Assembly (NCBI GenBank): GCA_949358305.1
Contig: OX442314.1
Coordinates: 66,720,429-66,784,428, forward strand
Length of the DNA stretch: 64,000 nucleotides
Direction of reading: 5' to 3'
DNA from: Strigamia acuminata
Taxonomy: Eukaryota; Arthropoda; Chilopoda; Geophilomorpha; Linotaeniidae
Of the stretch, positions 30,896-41,220 are shown in pieces. Each line of letters starts with the position of its first letter. The first letter of the stretch is position 1. The position numbers and the translations under genes were made by a program. The notes beneath the pieces were generated by a model. It searched no databases and was not told where the DNA came from. It saw only the letters and a program-made list of their open reading frames with translations.

Positions 30896-30908
30896 TTGGT
30901 AGCAGAGG
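30885..30908 (+). promoter_or_regulatory. LTR/primer-site hairpin of Copia-2
   Basis: CCTCTGCTAC (30885-30894, end of LTR) is a perfect 10-bp complement of GTAGCAGAGG (30899-30908, primer site), with the 4-nt loop ATTG. The LTR end thus imitates the 3' end of the tRNA that should prime here. Confidence 0.75.
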
Positions 30909-30914
30909 GTGGTT
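30897..30914 (+). other. Copia-2 primer-binding site (initiator tRNA-Met)
   Basis: TGGTAGCAGAGG plus GTGGTT: 17 of 18 positions complementary to animal initiator tRNA-Met, starting 1 nt after the LTR. Confidence 0.85.
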
Positions 30915-31774
30915 GCTTGCTATTTTCGAATTATTTCCGCTAATTTTCGACGTGAAATTCGCGAAATTTCGCGATTTCCGCGCCGAAATTTTATTTTTGC
31001 AGATTTTCGACGATTTCCGGCCGATTTTCGTCCTGTGCACGTTCGCCACGACGCCCGAGACGTTCCATCGACGTTTCAAGCGATCTGCATCGTTGATTTG
31101 TTTAATTTTGCCCGATTTTCCGCGTCTTTCGCGATTTTCGAGGCAAATTTTCATTTATTTACAGTTTTTCACACCGGTTTCGTCGTTCGACACTGCTTAG
31201 CGAAGAGCGGCAGTTGCAACGAGAAACGAATAGACATTATTCGCGGCTTAGTTCCCCGGAGAACGGTCGTTATACGCCGATCTGATCAAGAGGAAGAAGA
31301 GCCTCGAATTTTCGAGAAGAATTCGGACATTAACGTCCGAATTGCGCTTTTTCCGGTTTTTCGAGAAAACCGTGCCGTGCCTTCATTTGCACGAGGACTG
31401 CAACCGCAGTTGATTCACCTATTTCTCCTATTTTCGCAATTACCTTTGTTAATTTTAAGAGGGGATTTTGGTGGGTTTATTAGAATCCTTGGCGCCCTAC
31501 GCTCGATTCCGAGCACCGCGTCATTGTATTCTGTGGTGAGGCTGAGCCCTGCGCCACCTGACATTCCCGTGACCCCAGGTGGTCGTAAAGGACGTCAGGG
31601 GGACACTCACCACAGGTTATCAGGCAATTGTAGCATTGCCTCCCAATTCGTGGTTTTCCGCCTTGAAAGTGCTAGTGACGTGCTTCAGTGCAGTGCTCCG
31701 ATCAAGTGTACCACATCAGTGCCATTCTCTGAGCCTTTGTGTTCTCCGCGTTGTGTTTTGTCTAGCGATTCACG
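30915..31774 (+). other. Copia-2 non-coding leader
   Basis: Low-complexity TTTTCG/GATTTCC-type sequence, then the conserved RNA at 31491-31613. TTTTTGCAG at about 30993-31001 and TTTACAG near 31160 resemble 3' splice sites, and similar sites lie at similar places in Copia-4. A long open frame (30909-31805) begins only at GTG and is Phe/Arg-rich; not considered a gene. Confidence 0.65.
31491..31613 (+). promoter_or_regulatory. Conserved leader RNA structure (Copia-2 copy)
   Basis: Hairpin I: GGCGC/GCGTC (31491-31495/31518-31522) and GCTCG/CGAGC (31501-31505/31510-31514) with loop ATTC. Hairpin II: GTGGTGAG/CTCACCAC (31533-31540/31606-31613), CCTGAC/GTCAGG (31557-31562/31594-31599), CCG with AGG, TGACC/GGTCG and loop CCAGGT (31575-31580). 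Confidence 0.75.
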
Positions 31775-34700
31775 ATGCAAAAAGCAGCAGCTTCGAGTGC
31801 TCTAGTTCCGGTCCTCGGTGTCGGAAATTACGAGGACTGGCGGATGGCGATGCAGTTCTTGTTAAAATCCGAGGGGCTCTGGAGACACGTGACAGAGGCC
31901 AAGGAGGCGGAACACATTGCAACCTTGACGCCCAAGGAACTCGATCGTTACATGATAAAAAAGGACAAAGCATTAGGGCACATTTACATCCACGTGAGCC
32001 CCAGCAAGCGCACAGTTCTTGAGACTTGCAACACGCCAAAGGAGGCGTGGGAGACACTCGCTAAGATCTACGCGCCAAGTTCCAGGGCCCGTCAAGCGGC
32101 CATGCGCTGGGACTTCTTAAATCTGCAGCTTCAACCCAATGAGGACATGCCAGATTTTATTGCCCGCGTGGACAATTACGTGCGACAATTAAGGGATGTT
32201 AATGAAATTATTAGCCCAATTCATCACGCGTATCAATACTTAAAGTGTTTGCCGCCTGAATACGCGCAGGCTACCTTCGCGATCTACCATTGGCCAGATC
32301 CCCAGTTTACACCGAAGGATGTCGCCGAACAGTTAATTTCCGAACATATGCGCCTTAAATCAACTGGGCTGCTCGGATCATCTCAATCGTCAGCTCATGC
32401 TTCTAAAGGACAATTTCGGCCGCGTAATAAATCTGGTCCACGTGATTTATCAACCGTGAAATGTTTTAATTGTGATCAATTCGGACATTATGCGAACCGA
32501 TGTCCACGTCCACCTCGACAAAATCAGAATCAACCCACGGTCACGCTGCAACGTAATTCTCGCAGCAAGAGTCGCAGGCGTAACAAAAACGCTGCCGCGA
32601 AGGTCAATAATACCAGACCCCGTGAAAACTCTCTTCCACATCGAGAGGGGACATTCTTTGTCAATGCGCCGCAAGTTGTCCAACGTCCAGTAGCCCATTT
32701 CATGCAATCCAATGAATGGATACTGGATTGCGGCGCCACAGACCATGTGTCTCACGTGCGTGCAGGATTCACCGAATTCACCGATGTGATCCCATTTGAC
32801 ATTGAGTTAGGACAGGGCAAGTCCCAAGTAACGGGCAAAGGAACGGTTCGACTTCTCCTAGCGATTGACAAGACGCGATGCACCGTTAATTTGACCAATG
32901 TCTTATATGCGCCGAATTTCGAGGCAAACTTGATCTCCGTGTCCAAGATTGATAAAGCTCGACATCATATCCACATTTTCAATAGTGAGATTCATGTTTA
33001 CCAATCGGACATTCGCAGCCCTCTCATCCGTGCAAAGGAGAGAGGTGGTCTTTACTATGTGGACGGTTTATGTTCGAATCCGACATTTGCGACGACGGTC
33101 TCTCCTACGACACAACCGACGATTCCCGCGTCGCCAGCGCAAATGTACGTGACAACCGAAGAAGATTTCCCGAACATTCCGAAGCATAGACAGGGAAAAG
33201 GGTCGAAACAGCGAGAAATAACGGATTTCCGGATTGAGATGCCAGCTATTGAACATGTAAAGCAAATTTCTGTACAACAAGCTCCTCAAACCAATCCGAT
33301 TCCTCCTCCCATTCCCACGCAAATCCATAATAACCTGACCACTCCTCCATCCTATGCGGGTGCCTTGCAGTCAATCCCAACGGCAAATCCAACCGCGATT
33401 CAGAACGCAAATTCCTTTCCTCCCCTCGGCAATCCGTCTCAATTGAAAAAGAAGGTCATTGCCAATCCAGCTTCCGTCAAGGACGCCACCGGCTTATGGC
33501 ACAGCCGACTCGGCCACCTTCACACCAAGGGAATGAAGTTGTTGGCCGCAAACGACCAAGTCTACGGAATGCAACCAGGGGAAGTCAACAGGGAATTGGC
33601 CTGCAACGATTGTCGGATCGCCAAATCGATTAGAGCCTCTCACAAGCCCGATCCGAACCCCTCGACAACGAAGCCTTTGGACCTCCTCCACATGGATATT
33701 TGGGGGCCCGCCCCTATCCCATCGTTTGGAGGAGCGCGTTTCGTCCTTACTGTCATCGACGACGCGACACGCTATTGCTGGATTATACCGCTAGCGCAGA
33801 AATCACAAGTTTTCGCAACCTTCAAGGACTTTGTTGCTCGAGTGGAAAGAATTCAAGACTCTCGAGTAAAAGCGATTCGGACGGATCGAGGCGGAGAGTT
33901 CATGTCAAACGAATTTCTCCGATATCTTCAGGATAAAGGCATTCAAGGGCAACGGACGAACCCGTCATCGCCACAGATGAATGGCACGGCCGAGCGCATA
34001 AACAGGACAATGCTCGACAACGTCCGCGCGATCATTTCGGAAACCAAACTTCCAGATGCGCTCTGGGCCGAGCTCGCAGTTACGTTCGGATACATCAAGA
34101 ACCGGTGCCCTCATTCTCGACTTAATAATCAGGTCCCATACATCCTTTGGCGACAGAGAGCCCTATCGTTACGACACCTCCGCAAAGTCGGCTCAAAGTG
34201 CTGGGTGCACTACACCGCACCAGGCCGGAAGAAGCTGGATCCCCGGGCCTGGGAGGGGTATTTAGTCGGCTACGCCACAGGGACCCGTGGATTCAGAATT
34301 TGGAACCCAACTGACAACAAAGTCTACGAGTCGATTCATGTCAAAGTCGATGAACGCCAATCCTATCGGAAATCGATTAAAATTTCGTCTCAACGACCTC
34401 AAGAATCGTTCACCGGCCCTGGACAGCAATCCGTCACATTCGATGATAATCTCCAATACCATCAATGGCCGAGGGGATCCGACTCCGAGGCGTCGGAACA
34501 TTCTGCGAACGATTCCGAATGTGTGTCAACGGCATCTGCATCGATGCACACACCTCCTGCGTTTCCGCATATCCAGATTCCACCTCCGACGACTCCAGAA
34601 CGAGTCTTGCTGGATTTATGTGCGACATTACCTCCGGGTTCCGCATCCCTTCGACAGTCTCATCACATTTCATATGAAGAGGAACGTGATACTGATCACG

Positions 34701-36832
34701 ACATACGAGAAATGGATGAATTATCGGTTTATCCCGAGACGTCCGAACTCATAGACGCGTCAGCGGAACCATCGTCGCATCAATTACCTCCATCGACACC
34801 TCGTCAATCTGCCCCACCATCGCCTCGCCCATCAGCACCACCCTCACCTCAACGTTCGACCGCGCCTCCTCTCCCACGTGAGACGCCGATACCGACACCG
34901 AGATTTATCACAACACGTCGTCAACAACGTGCTGGTGATCCTGCAACGCATACGTTGCAGATATTCGACCCCGATCCCATGTCACCAGCTCCGGTATTGG
35001 GAACCGAAGTCGCTGCGGCAACCGCTCGCCACACAACTCACATGTGGCGATTTGTCGGTGGAGATGGAGAGTGTCGTGAATGGGTACGCGAGGAACATCT
35101 AAGAAAGGATCAGAAGCCCGGAAAAATCTTAATCGACGTTTATTATTTTCCAACTCCGAAGATCCGCCTAAGATCTTATCACGACATCGAGGAGTATTGC
35201 ATGTTGAACAACATCGATTACGACCCCGGACTGTTTTTCTTCGGTAATCTCGAACATAAGTTACCAACTCTTCCGGGTGTTCGTCATGCGGCTCATCTAT
35301 GCCGAACCGAGCCGGCTTCATTCGCCGAAATTCCCAAGTTCAACGACGCTCCGAAATGGCGTGAAGCAATTGGAGAGGAGCTCGATATGTTCAAAGAGCG
35401 AGAGATCTATGAAGAAGTTCCCCGACCACCCGACACCACTATTCTTGGCTGCAAGTGGATTTTTAAACTTAAAACCGATGCAGCCGGAACCGTCACTCGA
35501 TACCGAGCACGCTTAGTAGCGCAAGGTTTTTATCAAACCCTCGGAGTCGATTTTGATGAGGTGTTTAGCCCAGTCGTGAACTTCATATTGATTCGTCTGT
35601 TTTTCTGTCTTCTCGTCGTATTACGTGGTTGGAAGGACGCCCACCTCGACGTGAAAGGTGCGTACCTGTACGGGGAGTTAAAACACAAAGTCTACATGCG
35701 AATCCCCGCGGGTGCCACATGCTCCGATCCAAACAACGTGTGGCTGCTCCTCAAGTCACTTTACGGCCTCCACCAGTCGGGGAGACAATGGTTCGAGAAA
35801 CTCGACGAAACATTACGGGCCCTCGGATTTCGAAGAATGCCGGCATGCAACTGTGTATACGTTTTCGGAAGCACAGCTGTTATGCTGGTCTACGTGGACG
35901 ATATTGTTATATTTTACGCATCCGACAATGTCTTCACTCAACTGATTCGACTAATCAGCTCGAAATTCGACATCGTGAACCTCGGCCCGATCACCAAACT
36001 CCTAGGCGTCGAATTCATCCGTGATGCCGGGCGCACGTTCATAACCCAACGTGCATACATCGCCAAAATGGTTAAGAAGTTCGGGACGTCAACGAATAAC
36101 CTAGTCAAGGTGCCAGTGACCCCAGGAACGACACTCGTCAGAGGGTCCACCGAAAATCTTGAAGATTTCCCCTATCGATCATTAATCGGGTCACTACTGT
36201 TTTTGGCATCGAGAACTCGTCCCGACATCTTATACTCCGTGATCGCCTTAGCACAATACAACACGTGCTACAACCGAACCCACATCCGCGCCCTTCTACA
36301 GGTTCTGCAGTACGTGGCAAATACTGCAGACCTTTGCATCGAGTTATCTGGCTGCACATCGAGCCAGTTATCGGCTTTCACCGACGCATCGTGGGCGAGC
36401 GACCCGGAAACCTCCTTGAGTTTCGGAGGATACATCGTGTACATCGGCAACGTCCCTATCGGCTGGTCCTGTCGAAAACAGTCGACCGTTGCATGCTCTA
36501 CTATGGAAGCGGAATTTATCGCCCTGGTAGAGTGTGTAAAGGAGCTTTTCTGGTTGGACTCCGTGTACACCGATTTCCCGATTCTCAATCGATTGGCTCG
36601 ACCTGTTGTTTACTCCGATGCCCTGGCCGCTATCCAATTCACGTCTAACGACATTGAGAACGCGAAGACTCGACACATTCGCGTGAGGTATCATTGGCTC
36701 AGGGAGTGGTATACGACAGGAGTCTTCGATCTTCGAAAAGTTGCATCCGAAGTGAATATCGCAGACATTTTTACGAAATGGCTCTCATCCGAACGTTTGC
36801 GGTCACTCATTTCGAAGATCTTCCGAGCATAA
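31775..36832 (+). CDS. gag-pol: Copia-2 Gag-Pol polyprotein, intact
   Basis: 1685 aa from the ATG at 31775. Domains: gag at about 1-220 (VGNYEDW...LW.HVT opening); zinc knuckle from Cys230 (CFNCDQFGHYANRC); aspartic protease at Asp318 with the unusual active site Asp-Cys-Gly; GAG-pre-integrase zinc region from about Trp575; integrase D641, D704, E740 (D-x62-D-x35-E); a long Pro/Ser-rich linker (about 870-1090); reverse transcriptase with YVDD at 1373-1376; RNase H with Asp1537 (TDASW) and MEAEF. No stop or frameshift, so a complete polyprotein is possible. Gag and Pol in one frame without a stop is normal for copia, which adjusts their ratio by splicing. Apart from the protease residue nothing key is missing. 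Confidence 0.96.
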   Translation: MQKAAASSALVPVLGVGNYEDWRMAMQFLLKSEGLWRHVTEAKEAEHIATLTPKELDRYMIKKDKALGHIYIHVSPSKRTVLETCNTPKEAWETLAKIYAPSSRARQAAMRWDFLNLQLQPNEDMPDFIARVDNYVRQLRDVNEIISPIHHAYQYLKCLPPEYAQATFAIYHWPDPQFTPKDVAEQLISEHMRLKSTGLLGSSQSSAHASKGQFRPRNKSGPRDLSTVKCFNCDQFGHYANRCPRPPRQNQNQPTVTLQRNSRSKSRRRNKNAAAKVNNTRPRENSLPHREGTFFVNAPQVVQRPVAHFMQSNEWILDCGATDHVSHVRAGFTEFTDVIPFDIELGQGKSQVTGKGTVRLLLAIDKTRCTVNLTNVLYAPNFEANLISVSKIDKARHHIHIFNSEIHVYQSDIRSPLIRAKERGGLYYVDGLCSNPTFATTVSPTTQPTIPASPAQMYVTTEEDFPNIPKHRQGKGSKQREITDFRIEMPAIEHVKQISVQQAPQTNPIPPPIPTQIHNNLTTPPSYAGALQSIPTANPTAIQNANSFPPLGNPSQLKKKVIANPASVKDATGLWHSRLGHLHTKGMKLLAANDQVYGMQPGEVNRELACNDCRIAKSIRASHKPDPNPSTTKPLDLLHMDIWGPAPIPSFGGARFVLTVIDDATRYCWIIPLAQKSQVFATFKDFVARVERIQDSRVKAIRTDRGGEFMSNEFLRYLQDKGIQGQRTNPSSPQMNGTAERINRTMLDNVRAIISETKLPDALWAELAVTFGYIKNRCPHSRLNNQVPYILWRQRALSLRHLRKVGSKCWVHYTAPGRKKLDPRAWEGYLVGYATGTRGFRIWNPTDNKVYESIHVKVDERQSYRKSIKISSQRPQESFTGPGQQSVTFDDNLQYHQWPRGSDSEASEHSANDSECVSTASASMHTPPAFPHIQIPPPTTPERVLLDLCATLPPGSASLRQSHHISYEEERDTDHDIREMDELSVYPETSELIDASAEPSSHQLPPSTPRQSAPPSPRPSAPPSPQRSTAPPLPRETPIPTPRFITTRRQQRAGDPATHTLQIFDPDPMSPAPVLGTEVAAATARHTTHMWRFVGGDGECREWVREEHLRKDQKPGKILIDVYYFPTPKIRLRSYHDIEEYCMLNNIDYDPGLFFFGNLEHKLPTLPGVRHAAHLCRTEPASFAEIPKFNDAPKWREAIGEELDMFKEREIYEEVPRPPDTTILGCKWIFKLKTDAAGTVTRYRARLVAQGFYQTLGVDFDEVFSPVVNFILIRLFFCLLVVLRGWKDAHLDVKGAYLYGELKHKVYMRIPAGATCSDPNNVWLLLKSLYGLHQSGRQWFEKLDETLRALGFRRMPACNCVYVFGSTAVMLVYVDDIVIFYASDNVFTQLIRLISSKFDIVNLGPITKLLGVEFIRDAGRTFITQRAYIAKMVKKFGTSTNNLVKVPVTPGTTLVRGSTENLEDFPYRSLIGSLLFLASRTRPDILYSVIALAQYNTCYNRTHIRALLQVLQYVANTADLCIELSGCTSSQLSAFTDASWASDPETSLSFGGYIVYIGNVPIGWSCRKQSTVACSTMEAEFIALVECVKELFWLDSVYTDFPILNRLARPVVYSDALAAIQFTSNDIENAKTRHIRVRYHWLREWYTTGVFDLRKVASEVNIADIFTKWLSSERLRSLISKIFRA

Positions 36833-37030
36833 CTTTATCGTGACATTCCTGATTTAGTTTTACCCGATTTCGAGGATCATCAAGTTTCTGTGGGAATTCC
36901 GAGCTTAGTTAAGTGATAACCACGACAGTACCCGGCTCGATGATCCGAATTTATTATTTTCTTTTCTCGCCAATGATCATCTGTAATTCCAGTATACGTT
37001 TGTCTTGTCCCCTGATAAATATTTTCATCG

Positions 37031-37041
37031 AAGAGGGGATT
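37031..37041 (+). other. Copia-2 polypurine tract
   Basis: AAGAGGGGATT directly before the 3' LTR. The ~200 bp between the stop codon and this tract hold nothing recognisable. Confidence 0.8.
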
Positions 37042-37528
37042 TGTTGGTCTAAAGACCGTGTTTTTATCGATGAATATGTTTATTCTCTATTGATTTCGAT
37101 GTTACCTTTTATTTAGCGATGTCTCATATGTAATTCCATACTCTTGTCTTGTTCTCATATGATTTATTCTATCACCAAGTGATTTGTTCTCAATTAATGC
37201 TAATTTCCGGCACCAGAGTGCCACCACCACTGTTATCTGAATCCAACATGGCGGAACACACAGGTGTGTGTCTTCTAGCTATTTCTCCAATGTGTAATGT
37301 ATATTTTCGTTTTATTAAAGTGTATATTTTATTTAAGCTTTGTGTTTATGTTTAAGCACCTTCTGTGCAAGTTTTCCAGCGCATATAAGCGGCATTAGGC
37401 CGCGCGCTTTCACGAAACGAATCGCGAACGTTCGTGCGCGAAGCACGACGCCATTTTGCGTTGCTTCGCACTTTGCAAACACGCTTCCCGTCAGTTATTC
37501 AACTGATTTCGCGCACTCCTCTGCTACA
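37042..37528 (+). repeat. Copia-2 3' LTR
   Basis: 487 bp, apparently identical to 30409-30895, followed by GTTTT (37529-37533). Confidence 0.95.
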
Positions 37529-37786
37529 GTTTTGTGGTGGGGATTTGCCTCGATAATTGATCTTTTCTCTTTGTTTGCAATATTTTTTTGGCCTTTTTTG
37601 TTGATTTTTCGGTTTGAAATTGTTTTTTTCCGGTGTAATTTAAGTGGTGGAAGGTTGTTGGCGTGTGTTGAGGGTAATTTTGGCGGTTTTTGGGTCGGGA
37701 TTAGTGTTTTCTGCGATTTTTTATCGGTATTTGGGGTTTGATGCAGCGGATAGCGCATGCGAATCGCCGTCGACCGTAGCATTAGC

Positions 37787-39503
37787 AATTGCAACGTGCC
37801 GCGCTATGCCACACAATGTGCCGCCGCGATAGGCCATCGAATCCGAATGTGTGTGATGCGAAACGCGAGTACGCGCGCGGAGAACGCGCGGCAATGCTAG
37901 CAACAGGAGCGCAACTGCCCAAGAAATTGCTCAACAATAAAAGGCACGTGGAAGCACGTGCCTGAAACAATAGGCACTTCAAATAAAGTTATTGTTAAAA
38001 AACGGGCTTGAAAACCAACAATTACACAATAATTAAGGGGCAAGAAATGAACTTTGCTGCAATGCAAAGTTCTCAAAATACAGAGAAATGAAAGTTACAC
38101 TTGTATAAAGAATTGACAATGTTTGAAACCAATAAAAACTACAAAAACACACTTGTAAAAAACCCAAAACAACCCCCAGAATGAATTATTTGACTCAATT
38201 TAACCCTAAAACAGTCTTGGAGGTCGTGCAGACGACAGAGTCGGATCGGAAGGTTGCTAAAACCTGACGCCAAAACTAGCAATGGGACAGCTAGTTAGAA
38301 AACAGCTTTTTCATCAATCATGAACGCTGAAAACCTCACCCAGGGGTAGAAAATGATGGAGAGAACGTTTTCGCCATCTAAAACGGTCTAAAACGGGTCT
38401 AAAATGCCTAAACCGGCGCCTGGAACGTGGCGCAGTTGTTGGGTCAAATATTGTCAAAAATCAGTGGAAATTTGTCAAATACTGGCAAAAATCTGCTGAA
38501 ATTTGTCAAATACTGGCAAAAATCTGCTGAAATTTGTCAAAAATTGCCAAATTTTGGCGCAAGTTACGTGAGGTTTGCGCGCATCCAACTATGACGAAAA
38601 ATCCATGCGTGTGCACGCGCGATTTACTGGCGCGTTGGAAGCGTTAAAATAAATTTTTCCAATATCTAACACAATTTGCACCGAATTATGGCAATTTTTG
38701 ACAAATTTACATGGATTTTTGCCAGTATTTGACAAATTTCCACGGATTTTTGACAATATTTGACAAATTCCAGACAAATTTCAGACAAATTTCAATTAAT
38801 TTTAGAAATTTTATGAGAAATTTCAGCAAATGTTTGAGGATTGAGGAAATCTTCTGAAATTTGTCAAATATAGGCAAAAATCTTCTGAAATTTGTCAAAT
38901 ACAGGCAAAAATCTGCTGAAATTTGTCAAAAATTGCCCAAATTCCGTGCAAGTTTTGCAAGTTTTGCGCGCATCAAATCGTATGCGCGCCTATACTATTG
39001 CACGAGCGCATTGACGCGTGATGAACACCGACCACGTTTACGAAGTGAATTCGAGCTACAAAAGTATCGAGTCGCCATTCTATGATGGAAAAAAAAAATT
39101 AAGTGTAAACAAACAAAATAAAAACTTTAATATACAAGAAACGTACAATTCCACTCAACTTTGTTTCAAATTTTATTTATTGGATCATTGAAAATAAACA
39201 GTAGTGTTGTGCACTGTACGCTTAAGTGTATACCGGCGATGCGTTGTTTTGTGGTGGGGATTTGCCTCGATAATTGATCTTTTCTCTTTGTTTGCAATAT
39301 TTTTTTGGCCTTTTTTGTTGATTTTTCGGTTTGAAATTGTTTTTTTCCGGTGTAATTTAAGTGGTGGAAGGTTGTTGGCGTGTGTTGAGGGTAATTTTGG
39401 CGGTTTTTGGGTCGGGATTAGTGTTTTCTGCGATTTTTTATCGGTATTTGGGGTTTGATGCAGCGGATAGCGCATGCGAATCGCCGTCGACCGTAGCATT
39501 AGC
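37787..39503. repeat. Satellite monomer 4 (type b, 1717 bp)
   Basis: Uninterrupted. Two 31-bp subrepeats; shares ACTCAATTTAACC with monomer 2. Confidence 0.93.
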
Positions 39504-41220
39504 AATTGCAACGTGCCGCGCTATGCCACACAATGTGCCGCCGCGATAGGCCATCGAATCCGAATGTGTGTGATGCGAAACGCGAGTACGCGCGCGGAGA
39601 ACGCGCGGCAATGCTAGCAACAGGAGCGCAACTGCCCAAGAAATTGCTCAACAATAAAAGGCACGTGGAAGCACGTGCCTGAAACAATAGGCACTTCAAA
39701 TAAAGTTATTGTTAAAAAACGGGCTTGAAAACCAACAATTACACAATAATTAAGGGGCAAGAAATGAACTTTGCTGCAATGCAAAGTTCTCAAAATACAG
39801 AGAAATGAAAGTTACACTTGTATAAAGAATTGACAATGTTTGAAACCAATAAAAACTACAAAAACACACTTGTAAAAAACCCAAAACAACCCCCAGAATG
39901 AATTATTTGACTCAAATTAACCCTAAAACAGTCTTGGAGGTCGTGCAGACGACAGAGTCGGATCGGAAGGTTGCTAAAACCTGACGCCAAAACTAGCAAT
40001 GGGACAGCTAGTTAGAAAACAGCTTTTTCATCAATCATGAACGCTGAAAACCTCACCCAGGGGTAGAAAATGATGGAGAGAACGTTTTCGCCATCTAAAA
40101 CGGTCTAAAACGGGTCTAAAATGCCTAAACCGGCGCCTGGAACGTGGCGCAGTTGTTGGGTCAAATATTGTCAAAAATCAGTGGAAATTTGTCAAATACT
40201 GGCAAAAATCTGCTGAAATTTGTCAAATACTGGCAAAAATCTGCTGAAATTTGTCAAAAATTGCCAAATTTTGGCGCAAGTTACGTGAGGTTTGCGCGCA
40301 TCCAACTATGACGAAAAATCCATGCGTGTGCACGCGCGATTTACTGGCGCGTTGGAAGCGTTAAAATAAATTTTTCCAATATCTAACACAATTTGCACCG
40401 AATTATGGCAATTTTTGACAAATTTACATGGATTTTTGCCAGTATTTGACAAATTTCCACGGATTTTTGACAATATTTGACAAATTCCAGACAAATTTCA
40501 GACAAATTTCAATTAATTTTAGAAATTTTATGAGAAATTTCAGCAAATGTTTGAGGATTGAGGAAATCTTCTGAAATTTGTCAAATATAGGCAAAAATCT
40601 TCTGAAATTTGTCAAATACAGGCAAAAATCTGCTGAAATTTGTCAAAAATTGCCCAAATTCCGTGCAAGTTTTGCAAGTTTTGCGCGCATCAAATCGTAT
40701 GCGCGCCTATACTATTGCACGAGCGCATTGACGCGTGATGAACACCGACCACGTTTACGAAGTGAATTCGAGCTACAAAAGTATCGAGTCGCCATTCTAT
40801 GATGGAAAAAAAAAATTAAGTGTAAACAAACAAAATAAAAACTTTAATATACAAGAAACGTACAATTCCACTCAACTTTGTTTCAAATTTTATTTATTGG
40901 ATCATTGAAAATAAACAGTAGTGTTGTGCACTGTACGCTTAAGTGTATACCGGCGATGCGTTGTTTTGTGGTGGGGATTTGCCTCGATAATTGATCTTTT
41001 CTCTTTGTTTGCAATATTTTTTTGGCCTTTTTTGTTGATTTTTCGGTTTGAAATTGTTTTTTTCCGGTGTAATTTAAGTGGTGGAAGGTTGTTGGCGTGT
41101 GTTGAGGGTAATTTTGGCGGTTTTTGGGTCGGGATTAGTGTTTTCTGCGATTTTTTATCGGTATTTGGGGTTTGATGCAGCGGATAGCGCATGCGAATCG
41201 CCGTCGACCGTAGCATTAGC
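39504..41220. repeat. Satellite monomer 5 (type b, 1717 bp)
   Basis: Uninterrupted, almost identical to monomer 4 but with ACTCAAATTAACC. Confidence 0.93.

Larger units (their letters stand above)
30409..37528 (+). mobile_element. Copia-2, complete and apparently intact Ty1/copia-type retrotransposon
   Basis: 7120 bp, 487-bp LTRs that look identical, 5-bp target duplication, one uninterrupted gag-pol frame, initiator-tRNA primer site and conserved leader RNA. The end of the 5' LTR is complementary to the primer site (see hairpin at 30885-30908), a trait shared with Copia-4. Its polyprotein is clearly divergent from Copia-1 and Copia-3. Confidence 0.95.
14944..37786. repeat. Satellite monomer 3 (type a, 1688 bp plus Gypsy-1 and Copia-2)
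   Basis: Type a monomer carrying two separate insertions. Its pieces are 14944-15280, 29311-30408 and 37534-37786 once each duplicated target is counted once, totalling 1688 bp. It shares the variant AAATTTTCACGG with monomer 7. Confidence 0.92.

Noticed and set aside
30909-31805. 298-codon open frame in the Copia-2 leader
   Set aside because: It starts only at GTG, is Phe/Arg-rich because the DNA is TTTTCG-repetitive, overlaps the gag start in another frame and has no domain.
33069-33090. GTTCGAATCC, resembling a tRNA T-arm
   Set aside because: It lies inside the intact Copia-2 gag-pol frame and no other tRNA arms surround it. No tRNA or rRNA gene was found in the window.
38440-38960. 31-bp subrepeats as a possible CRISPR-like array
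   Set aside because: Repeats are contiguous and degenerate, without unique spacers, in a eukaryotic satellite.
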